Part shown: positions 11,645 to 21,433 of the stretch, one piece after another
Layout: every line of letters begins with the position of its first letter
How positions within the stretch are numbered: position 1 is the first letter of the stretch
Assembly (NCBI RefSeq): GCF_014529535.1
Contig: NW_023503293.1
Location: 6,577,374-6,641,373, forward strand
DNA: 64,000 nucleotides
Direction: 5' to 3'
Source of the DNA: Bradysia coprophila
Taxonomy: Eukaryota; Arthropoda; Insecta; Diptera; Sciaridae
Position numbers and translations under genes: made by a program
The notes under the pieces: generated by a model
The model's input: the letters and a program-made list of their open reading frames with translations, nothing else
What the model was told of the DNA's origin: nothing
Databases searched by the model: none

Positions 11645-12636
11645 TGGTGATGGAAATGATCGAGGATGAAGTTGCAATAAAGTCAAAAATACGTGCACCT
11701 TTCTACTACAGATACGTTGATGATAGCTCCACCGCATGTCCTGCAAACAAAACAGATGAACTACTAGACACATTCAACAGTATCAACGAACATATACAGT
11801 TTACAATGGAAATTGAACGTGACAAACAGTTAGCGTTCTTAGACACATTGGTTATACGTGATGACGCTGGTTTTATCACTACCAATTGGTATCACAAAGA
11901 AACCTGGTCGGGACGATATCTTAATTTCCATTCAAGTCTTCCATTCACCTACAAGAGAAACACGATTACGATACTAACAGAACGAATGCTGAAATTGTCA
12001 TCTCCAGTGTTCCACAATGAGAATTTCGATCTGATTAAAAGGACATTGCTGAACAACAGTTACCCAGCCAAATTACTTGATAAAGTGATGAATGAATGTG
12101 TTAACAGCTTCAACGACAAAAAAACCAACGAAAGAGTGGATAAAGCCGATGTCAAATATGTTGCTATTCCATTCATTGACGGTTTGTTTGACAAAATTAA
12201 GAAAGAGTTTGTCCAACAGAACATTCAAGTGGTCGGTAAAGGTGATAATACGTTGCAACAAATATTGTTCACGAAACTTAAGGACGCAATTCCGACTCAG
12301 CTTCAATCTGGACTCATATATAAAGTAACTTGCTCGTGTGACAAAGTTTACATCGGTCAAACAATTCAACGTCTCCAGAAGCGTCTTGATGGACATCAAT
12401 ACAATTGCAGAGTGAAGAATGATAAACATAGCGCGTTGTGTGAACATGTTATTGAAACGGGGCATCAAGTGAATTGGGATAATGTTAAAATTTTGTGCAA
12501 AGAACCTAAACGGCACAACAGAGACGTTATGGAAATGATTGCGATTAAGACTGTACCTAATACGATCAATAAGCAGCAAGAATGTAAATTCTTGTCCAAC
12601 ACATACAGTAACATTATCAAAGACACGTTCCGATAA
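11645..12636 (+). CDS. Penelope-like element protein, right arm, truncated
   Basis: This is the inverted copy of the left-arm gene. It begins within motif B (the VMEMIEDEV segment that follows VVADL), and from there to the stop its protein is identical to the left-arm protein over 330 residues. It keeps motif C (YVDD), the thumb and the whole GIY-YIG nuclease, but lacks motifs A and most of B, so it cannot encode an active polymerase. The Met at 11644 arises at the junction and is not an original start. Strand and position show that it is part of the same insertion. Confidence 0.92.
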
Positions 12637-13148
12637 TAGCGTGTCAGTCCAGTGATGATGCACGGGTTGATTTAGTTCGTAACGACGGTGTGATAATGCA
12701 CAACCGTTCATGGTGTAGCTTAGTTTGTTTATCTGACTAATTTATTGCTGATTGTCCGGTTGTTTTCGATTTGTTAGATTGTTCATGAACGTTAATCTGT
12801 GATAGTGCTCAAAGCATATTTGAGGTAACCAAAGTTTGTGTAATTATCAAAGAATGATTGTTAAGTTAGTCCTAATGAATTAATTGCAGAAGAAAGTATT
12901 CCCGCCACGACTGTTTTACACAATTTGTGGCCATTCATGACTATGTATTTGTAATACGTAACCCGAAAAGTATGTCGTGTCAACGTAAATTTTGTTGAAC
13001 ATTTGTCGAATTATGTAATTATGAAAATTGTTGTTGTTTCAGATTACCATTGATAATGGTCTATAATATGAGACCGAAATATTTGGTTTGAATAAAAAAT
13101 ATTGAGCAATCCGAGGAGTTTTCCAATCCCACGTAAACTTCTCATTCA

Positions 13149-13866
13149 GACGGAAAACATATTAATAGTTTTATTATCTGATCTATTACTTCATTCGATC
13201 GAAGATTTTCAGAGATTGATTTCAGAAATCTTTTACTTCATTTGTTTTGAACATGCTTTTTGCTATCAGTCAGAGCTTGTCGTTTATTATTGCTGTCGTT
13301 GTCGATAACAGATGACAGCCGTCTTTAACATAACTATCGAAGACAATATGTAACCAAGGGGCGATTCATTCACATATTGTCTCAAAATTGTTCATACCTT
13401 GAACGAGAAGGAAAATGTCGTAATTATCTACATACTACTCATGAAATTGCAGATGAAAGAGCAATATCTAAAAATATAGAGGTTTAATTTTCTTCTTCCT
13501 CTTCCTCGCTTAATATTGGCATACGAATTTATCACATACTTTATCAAGTAATTATAATAGTGAAAAAACATAACCTCTCTAATATAATTCACACTCGGAC
13601 AGAGTGATTCCCTTTATGGATTAACTAAGAGCACCTAGACATTTAAGCAAATCGAATTTTCCGTTTTTTGGCAGTTCACTTCGTAGGGAATTTTAGAATT
13701 TGTCGATCTAACACTGTATAAATTCTATAAGCCACAAGCAATCATTCTTCAGAGCAGATTTGAAGTTTTTTTTTTCAGATTCTACAGAGAAAAATCAATA
13801 ATTTCTACAAAACAACTTTTTATTCAAATTCAAATTTCCAATGTTGTAAATCGCTAGGTAAATCGT
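13149..13866. other. Gene-free spacer; polyadenylation signal of the MINPP-like gene
   Basis: No gene recognised. On the minus strand an AATAAA lies at 13819-13824, about 45 bp past the stop of the MINPP-like gene, and is its likely polyadenylation signal. The rest is AT-rich without visible structure. Confidence 0.5.
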
Positions 13867-15509
13867 TCATTCTTCTCCATGACAAAAGTTTGTATCACAT
13901 TCAGCATTTCTAAAGCGTGCAAATACATTTAGCATATCGGACAATTTACACACTCCATCAGCTGAACACCAATCCAAGTGCAGAGTTTGTTCATTTATGA
14001 AAAATTTGACGTTTGATTCGGTGCCGCATTCGTATTGAATAACAGCTAAATTGGCTGCAGAAGGACTGACAACGCTCGTTTTCCACTTCCTGTCATGCAT
14101 TTCATTGAAATTGTCCGACTGCGGTAACTTTTCTCCTTTAAAAGCCCCCAGCGTTGCCAAGACTTGTTGGACTCTAGTTGAATGCGTGAAATAAGCCGTT
14201 ACTATTGGAGATTCATTCGATTCTAAACGGTTCAGTAAATCCTTGACTGCATGACATGCAATGTTTCTATTAATATTGAATACTTGGCTGGATTTATAGA
14301 GCATTCTCACGTCTTCCAGGTATTCAAGTAGTACAAATTGAAATGTGGTGAAAAGCTGGAGAATTAAAATTGAAAGAAAGGAATTTGTTAAAACAATTTT
14401 ATTCGCATTACTTAAACTACCATTTCTCACCGAGCACCAGGCACTGCCAACATTTATATTCCAAGCTTGTTCATTTCGACAGATATCGTACATATTGATA
14501 ATGTCATCTACTTGCAATGTTCCATTGAAACCGAAACGTAGATTGATATCCTCCACCATATTCACGAATAATTCGGATCTTTCGAATTTTTTCGGCTCAG
14601 AATCTGGCATATTCACAGACTCTTTCAAATCGGTCCATTCCGGACAATATGAATAGGTCTGAACGAGACAAACACTTTATTCAATTCGGTGGCTTGGTAA
14701 TTTGAAACTGATAAACACTTACTTTGAGCAGTAACTCGGGACCACCGTCTGGTAGTGCGGTATTTATGTGTTGATGGGCATCTTCACCGAATAATGCATC
14801 GACAAATGAACGAAAACTGTCTCTTGTTCGATTTTTTTCTGTATGCCCGAAATGAAATTCGTTTGGATCGTAGCTACGATTGAAAAGATTCGGAATGTGT
14901 TGTTGATACTTGAGTGCAATATGACGCAATTCTTCAAATCCTTCCTTAGACAAGTCGGATCCACGATCACCAGTAACAGTGCGGTTCCATGTCCATTCTT
15001 TAATTGCTTCGAAATCGTCAGAGCATAATGGATTCGTTGACAACGCGTTAATGTTTGCAATAAGTTCTTTGTGCAACTAATTTGATCAGATATTCATCAC
15101 GTTAAATATTTGAATAACCTCAATTTTTATTCTAATTCTTATTTCACCTGTTCCACTCTTCGAAGTGGCTTTTGTTCTTTAGTTGAAGGTAAGCGTAATC
15201 CGTGCCGTGCCCAAATGATTGCTTTGGAGGCTACACAATCTGCCAAATCATTTCTTTTTGTTTAGTTCAACTTTATAAATTTACTTGAAGTCGCTGATTG
15301 TACTCACTTGGAAGCACGAACTCATCGTTCGAATGTGGCAGATCTTTTGTTGCTATTCTGTATGCAGTTATTGTTGCAAATAATTTCGCTTGTGGTCTTT
15401 CTTCATCAGTAACATAGCAGTACTCGACATTATCAGAAATATTCTCTTGTGAACGGATCACAATCAGCTGATAGATGAACAACAGAAACGCACATCGAAG
15501 AAACGACAT
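13867..15509 (-). CDS. Secreted multiple inositol polyphosphate phosphatase (MINPP)-like (5 exons)
   Basis: MINPP enzymes are histidine phosphatases of the secretory pathway that remove phosphate from inositol polyphosphates such as IP6. Exons on the minus strand: 15308-15509, 15148-15239, 14723-15076, 14431-14658 and 13867-14355, giving 454 residues (human MINPP1 487). Visible features: a signal peptide (MSFLRCAFLLFIYQL), the early motif YCYVTDEERPQAKLF, the catalytic RHGLRLP at residues 79-85 encoded by the small second exon, and the family blocks LRHIALKYQQHIP, YDICRNEQAWNIN and VLLEYLEDVRMLYKSS. The second catalytic motif, HAE in vertebrate MINPP1, reads HST (His350) in TAYFTHSTRVQQ, so the usual acidic proton donor is not where expected. 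It ends CHGEE without an ER-retention signal. The fourth intron (75 bp) has no stop in frame. Confidence 0.9.
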
Positions 15510-15553
15510 TGTTGCAAAGCACTAAAATTTTACTGGATCACTCAAAACTAAAA

Positions 15554-15586
15554 ACAACACTGTTGTATGCACTACAATATTTATAC
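15554..15586 (-). promoter_or_regulatory. TATA-box core promoter of the MINPP-like gene
   Basis: On the minus strand TATAAATAT lies at 15578-15586, about 70 bp before the start codon at 15509. A purine start region (ACAGTG, about 15555) sits roughly 25-30 bp downstream of it, the usual TATA-to-initiator spacing. Inferred from position and sequence only. Confidence 0.6.
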
Positions 15587-15589
15587 CGA

Positions 15590-16693
15590 GCACTTCATCC
15601 CCTCTTAATTTCCATTTTCGAAGAAAACAGAAAGGTCATTAATAGTCGGTCTAATTAAATCTACTAATCTAATACTATTATTGATACTAAAAATACTTTG
15701 CTACTATCTGTTGAAAATTGTTATTTTTTTTATATTTGGGAGTGGTATACCGAGCCGAGCCGAGAACAGATATATCGAGATAAACAGTTTTGCCCTAGAA
15801 GAGATAAGTGCGAGATTATCGTACTAGGCTGATGAAATAGAGAACGTCAGAAACCTGAAAGAATACTGTTACGCTAAAGGCTAGGCATTTTGCATGGGTC
15901 TATTTTTCACGCATTTTGCATGTATTTTTCACCAACTTACTCATCTTAAAAAGTGTAATATTATGTGAATGGTTGTTGTTGCATAGATCGTTCCTTCGTC
16001 GACTACTATTTTAGTTCAATGAAAATCAGGTACTTACTTGAAAAATGAAACACAAAATGACAATCTAAATAGCATTGAAAATATAAAAACAATATTCAAA
16101 TTTAATACAAAAATATGATGACTTCGATTTGGTATTAGAAAAATTCATCAACTTAAAATATAAGTCGCGAAGCGTTATCTTGTTTATGCAAAATTGACCG
16201 ATTTTATAAGTAGACCGATAGCCTTTTCGAATAAAAGTTTAGTATTGTTATAAAAACCTGGTTTAGCTGACAAACTATTAAAAAAATGTTTTTTTAAATA
16301 TTTTTTTTTATAGAAATTAGTTTAAAAAAATCATTGTAGAGATGGACTCATGAAGAAAGATATTTTTTCGAGTACGGAAACTCTAAATAAAAATTAAATG
16401 GGAAATTATTTGCAAACTGATGGGGATATTTCGTTTGTTGATGATTTGAAAATACCGTGTCCAATCATTCAGAATTTTATGTTATCACAATGTTTTCTTT
16501 AGGAAAATGTTCGGAATTAAAATTTCACATCATTATCAACAATAAAGTGTCAATGACAGTTTTAATTGTTTTTCTTACATTTGTAACCCTTACACTATAT
16601 ACTACTTTATAGTATATTACTATACAATGGAAGGAATTTGATATTTCGTATCCAGATACGAAATATGAAATTATTTCCCGAGCGTAGTATAGC
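15590..16693. other. Gene-free AT-rich stretch
   Basis: No coding family or RNA gene recognised; long runs of A and T and no frame above 60 codons. Confidence 0.5.
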
Positions 16694-17046
16694 GTTTTCC
16701 TTTACGAAGGAGGGAAAGACTTTTCTCTATGGACGGAAAGTTCATTTTCCCTCCCTAGTAAAGGAAAATACTATTTCCTATTAGCGTATGCGATTCCAGA
16801 CCTCGCCTTCGGCTCTGTCTAGAAACTTCTCACACGCTAAAAAAGACTTTTAGTCCTAGGTACGAAATGTACTATTTTTAAAGCGTGAGAATATTTTCAG
16901 AGGCACTTAGACGCGTATTAAAAATACAAATTAATATTTTTTTCAAGCGATAATAATTTCCTAACGCATGCTTAAAGGCTTTTTTTTAGCGAATGAGAGG
17001 TTTCGAATCGAATTCGCTAAAAAAGCCTTTTAGCATAAGTTAGGAA
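16694..17046. repeat. Two adjacent foldbacks and a dispersed repeat
   Basis: The first foldback, 16694-16769, pairs TTTTCCTTTACGAAGGAGGG with its near complement ending GTAAAGGAAAA. The second, 16958-17046, pairs TTCCTAACGCATGCTTAAAG with CTTTTAGCATAAGTTAGGAA and its arms also share TTTTAGCGAA. Between them, about 16785-16870 (CAGACCTCGCCTTCGGCTCT, then CACACGCTAAAAAAGACTTT), lies a sequence that recurs inverted at 58683-58800. All share a theme of a Lys-codon-like AAAAGACTTTTAG core, suggesting one family of short inverted-repeat elements. Confidence 0.65.
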
Positions 17047-17287
17047 CAACGTTTTTCCTAAATGACGTGGTACGATATTTCAACACTAGTTAGGAAAAGT
17101 ACAGTTACGATGTTCTTTCAATGTGTTCGTTGGATTAAAAATACGTGTAGCGACAGGCTCACGGTTTATTGTAAACTCATTTGACAACTCATAGATTTTT
17201 TTTGCAGAAGTTAAAACGACGGCATTGATACTCACTTATTGTAAGGGTTATCTCTAATTCGAATTTCAGTTCATTGCTAGAATCTCT

Positions 17288-17718
17288 GTATTAGGTCCCT
17301 TATTTGACGTTTCGAAAATGAACCGCTACTGCCTGGTTTATGTTACTCTGCCGTGATACCCTCAATTACCTTCCATCTCGCGGTTATGTGACGCAGAAGC
17401 ACTTGTTGCCAGATTTTGATCGTTTGTTTATGTTTACATTTTATTTAGTCAGCCAACGCACTTCAAGCAAAAGTGCTATTAGTGACAGCTGTCAAATAGA
17501 GTACTAGTTTGTATGAAAAGAGTGTCCGAATTTATTTACAGTGCCAAATTTTGTTCAATACACTGTCCAGTTTCAGTACCCTATTTAGAGTACCACTCAT
17601 GCTTGAAGTGTCCTGAGTAGATTTTATTCGTCGATTACTAGATTATCTACTAGATTATTCAGGTCCCTAGTCAAACAAGCGCTCCTGCCTGGGTTACTTT
17701 TACTCTGCCGTGAGGTTA
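17288..17718. repeat. Dispersed repeat with CTGCCTGG...CTCTGCCGTG ends
   Basis: The motif TTTGACGTTTCGAAAATGAA followed by CTGCCTGGTTTATGTTACTC and TGCCGTG occurs at about 17305-17352, and a second end, TTCAGGTCCCTAGTCAAAC then CTCCTGCCTGGGTTAC, at about 17660-17715. Related copies lie at 34050-34252, about 37465-37612 and the duplicate of the latter near 41280-41430. Non-coding; probably a MITE family whose best-bounded copy is at 34050-34252. Confidence 0.6.
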
Positions 17719-18060
17719 TTGATTGCCTGGAAAATTAGAAGCACGGCATTTTGGAATTTCTTGATTTCTTGATTTGTCGAAAAGTTTCTAAAAAGTAGCT
17801 TCTGCACCGGACGTAGATGGGAAAAGATTCCCTCGAGTAGTTTCCCCCTCGTCTCGATCACATTTTCAATTCTAATCATTTTTATATACAGAAAACGCTA
17901 ATAAGGAAGTAGCATATTTGCTTCTCTTTCAACATGTTATGACATTATATGAGTGAGAAGACCGAAGACCAGTTTAGCGTTGGGGTACTTGTCAAAATAT
18001 TTCTTTCGCTTTCAGCATAATACTCAAAATTAACAGTGTAGTGTGTGTAAGCAATAGAGT

Positions 18061-19402
18061 GTTATGATGAAAGAGAAGCAAATACTTTGAGAAAAACCCC
18101 AAGGCAAGTTATAATAACTAGTCTTCGGTTTTCTCGCTCTGATCATAACAGTCAATACTCTCTCTAGCATCCAAACTCTCTCAAAAAATCGCTTTAGGGG
18201 GGGAAATAAGTTTGAGAAACGCTGATTTTTAATATGGCTTCAAAACAACAACAACAACACGAGAAAACAAAGTAGCAGTGATTCATAAACGTATTTACCA
18301 CCTTAATAATTGTAGTATGGTTGCTAGGGAGGGTATTGTAACAGTCTATTCGAGTGTATATGTTGGTACTTTAGGAGACCGTTCGGCCTTTGTTTGGTAT
18401 GCGTTCCATTGTTACTAGATTTTTTATCACAAAAATTCGTAGCTACCAGAATTAGAGAATAAGAAGAGCTGAGTTTCATTGCTAAAAAAATTTCAGTAAT
18501 TTCTTTAATGAACTCAAGTAGAAATTCGAGTTCATTGCTGCAAACCTGATCCAAATAGTTAGTATTACAAAACGTGGTCATTGCTGCTCGCACTTGTCTC
18601 AAGATAACTTTTTGAAGTAGTTATTTATGTATCTGTGTCGGACGGTACATTTTTGGCAATTTTGCAAGTTGTAGCCCGTACAAAGTGAGGGCGACAAGCG
18701 AAAGTGCCTAAAATTAACCGTCCACCACAGATGCGCATATACAACTTTTCATGTTGGGTTCCTGAATTACGAGAATAATTCCAAGAAATGAAAATATATT
18801 TTGATTTTGAATGAATTTTGATTGGGTTTTGCAAATCGTTACAATGCAGAGTGCATCACGTCAGTATTAATAAAAAATTCTGGCTGGATTTTAGTAAGGG
18901 TTGTAACTTTAAACAAAAAAAAAACGTTTTTTGGTTTTGTCAAGTTGAATACAGGCACTGTCTATTACCATTTAAGATACCAATTCATTAAACCCGCTGC
19001 ACCCGCTGCCAGAATCTATCACTAACATGCGGTAAATTGAATTCAGGGCCTGTACAGAAATTATATTTTTTTCGTCGCTCAGTTAATGAAACTAAATTTT
19101 GACAACTCTCACTTCAATACAAACAAATATAATTCGATTAATGTTCACTATTTACACACGATTTGCCCATTGAGAACTAATTATTGTTGATAATACTGAA
19201 ATCCAAAACTGATCTCAAATAGAGTGTTATGATGAAAGAGAAGAAGACATTTTTGCAAGTACGTCAAGACAAGTTAAAATAAACCGATCTTCTGTCCTCT
19301 CGCTATCAACGTACCACGTTGAAAGAGAAGCTAATACTTTGACAAGTACTAGAAGGCAAGTTATAATAATTAGTCTTCGGTTTTCTCGCTCTGATCATAA
19401 CA
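18061..19402. repeat. GTTATGATGAAAGAG...CTGATCATAAC repeat family, two copies
   Basis: One short copy spans about 18061-18151 and another, about twice as long, spans about 19222-19402. Both start GTTATGATGAAAGAGAAG and end GTCTTCGGTTTTCTCGCTCT then GATCATAAC, imperfect inverted ends. The longer copy carries the inner module (GAGAAG...CAAGT...CTCTCGCT) twice. The intervening DNA 18152-19221 shows no gene. Confidence 0.6.
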
Positions 19403-20193
19403 GTTTTGGATTTTTTGACACTCGTCACTGACCAGTTAATTAGGTTCTCTCTTAAATTTTTTTTACATTTTTTTGGATGTCGAATATTATTTTACATATT
19501 TTAACATACATCAAAATTTTGCTTATTTGTTTTTTAATTGTAAAAAGTATTGGTAAAGTTAGCAGAATTACCAACGTTCGTCAACATGCGACCAGCGCGC
19601 CATCTTAATTATTCAAGCTGTTACAATTTACACATAAAAGTATCGGGATGTTTAGTAAAGAATCAAACCAAATATCATTTAAATTTTAGAATTTGACCCT
19701 TTAAATTTTGTTATTTAAATTCGTCACTTTTAATCAACCTTATAAAAAAATGACACATTATTTTGGCATAGTGTAGAATAATTTTTGGTTGCTGTTTGTA
19801 TATGGAATTGAAATAAATTCATATGCGAGAGCCTAATTCTTTACGATCAAAATTTATCAAAATTCGTTTTGTCACCGATTTCACTCCATGTACATGACCG
19901 TTGACATTTCAAACAATTTAGCACATTTAGACCTATTGTTTGAACTATATCAAATGTCACGTACATTGAGGCTAAACGGAATGAAAACGGAAACAAAACG
20001 CATGACTCTGAGGCCACCTTAGGCTCATCTATAATTAATTAATTTCAGATGTTATAAAAAGAATAACTTTCAGACATACAACGAAGTATGTGAACTGAAA
20101 TTACTTACACTCATAGGACTTGTTGTATTTGCATTTAAAATGTATGTTGTTTGGCTAGGTTATGGATAGAAATTAAAATTTGATCTCACCTAG
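19403..20193. other. Gene-free AT-rich stretch
   Basis: No coding family, RNA gene or bounded repeat recognised up to the left target duplication of the hAT-type element. Confidence 0.5.
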
Positions 20194-20201
20194 TTTATTG
20201 T

Positions 20202-21104
20202 CAGTGGCGGATTACCCTATGGGAATTCGGTACCGTGCCCATGGCGCTGGAAACAGTTGGCGCTGAGCTCAGCCACAGAATGGACAACTATTGTCTGAAG
20301 AGAAATTGTTTATTAGTTTCAAACTGAAATTAAAAAAAAATTTGCCTGCGCCGCTCGTAATCTGTCACAAACCTATAGACAGTTTGCGGATGCCGAATCA
20401 CATAAAGCACAGTACACACGTAGTTTTTAAAATTTTTATTTTGACGAGTGCAGGAGTCCCCGGGTTAAAAGTGAAAAATGCAATTCGTATGTCATAGTAT
20501 TCAGTCCAAACATTTACAAAAAGGAATTATTTTGCGAGGAAACATGAATGGTGAAGTCTAAAATGAAACATTCTGAACTATAGTTCTTCACATCATGGAA
20601 AGTGTCACAAAACGAGAAAACAGCGCCTATTCGATCACTTGAACTAGTTCAGAATGAGTTGCTGAGCTGATGTCCATTTGCCTTTTACACACAAGAGCGT
20701 AAATCAGGTTAAAAAAGGAAATCTGATGCCTCGAAAAAGAAAAAGCTCGACCATTGAATTAGCGTAAAAACTACGAATTGTGATGTGGTCTTCATAAACT
20801 AAAAGTAACTTTTAACTCACACCAGCAGTCAGTGCCATGCCAATAATCAAAAAAGAATTTTTTGATGGTATCAGAATTTGTGTAGTGATACCTTATTTTT
20901 GAAAATTTCTTGCTCGCTGCGCTCGCAATTACATTTCTTCCACTTCTATCGTAACACTATCATTCATTTCAATAGTCTCCGGAATGCACGTCTTAAACAA
21001 GCAGCAATTTTCGTTAGTACCACCTTGTTATATGAAATTCATATAGAAAAATTGGCGCTTAAATTGCGTTTGCCAGTGGCGCTGAAAACCTTAATCCGCC
21101 CCTG
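20202..21104. mobile_element. hAT-type element, 903 bp, 8-bp target duplication
   Basis: The left end reads CAGTGGCGGATTA and the right end, reversed, CAGGGGCGGATTAAGG, the form typical of hAT terminal repeats. TTTATTGT flanks both ends (20194-20201 and 21105-21112), an exact 8-bp duplication as hAT elements make. The interior contains several GGCGCTG motifs near both ends as subterminal repeats. Its longest open frame (20878-21126) shows no transposase motif that can be recognised and runs out through the right end, so the element is non-autonomous or decayed. It sits about 330 bp before the ARL8 start codon. Confidence 0.88.
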
Positions 21105-21112
21105 TTTATTGT

Positions 21113-21433
21113 ACGTATTCCAATAAAAATTTGAAGCAGATTCGGTGTTAATCACCAGTTTAAAAATTTGCGGTATTGTTTGTATTAAAAGCTCTAAACC
21201 CTCTAAACGGTATTACCGGTATTACTCAGTTTGTCTGTGGAAATTCAACCTGACAAAAATAAATAAATCTGCTAGCCATTACCACTTACGTTCGAAGTGT
21301 CACACACTCTTGGTGTTGGTGTTGTCTAGTGATTTGCTTGTTTCCATATTTTTGAAAATTTCCGAAAAAAAGTGTTGGGCGTTGTGTTGTGCTTACGTTT
21401 AATTAGAAAATATTTTTAAATAAAACCACAAAC
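21113..21433 (+). other. Upstream region of ARL8
   Basis: This 321-bp stretch between the hAT-type element and the ARL8 start codon must hold the 5' leader and probably the promoter. No TATA box with convincing spacing was seen. The start codon context is CAAACATG. Confidence 0.4.

Larger units (their letters stand above)
9722..13148. mobile_element. Penelope-like element with two inverted arms and 12-bp target duplication
   Basis: ACTTCTCATTCA occurs at 9722-9733 and again at 13137-13148 and is read as the target duplication. Inside, a 38-bp unique tail (about 9734-9771) is followed by a long palindrome: the left arm 9772-11643 reads on the minus strand, the right arm about 11645-13136 reads on the plus strand, and the outer ends of both arms are the same sequence (TTTACGTGGGATTGG and its complement). 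The arms meet head to head at about 11643, where the right arm starts abruptly inside the RT gene. Inverted partial copies and a short 30-40 bp tail at one end are known features of Penelope-like elements. Wherever compared, the arms are identical or nearly so. Confidence 0.92.

Noticed and set aside
10141-12780. Hammerhead ribozyme in the Penelope-like arms
   Set aside because: Such elements can carry one, but a CTGATGA...GAAA core was not found by eye in either arm end.
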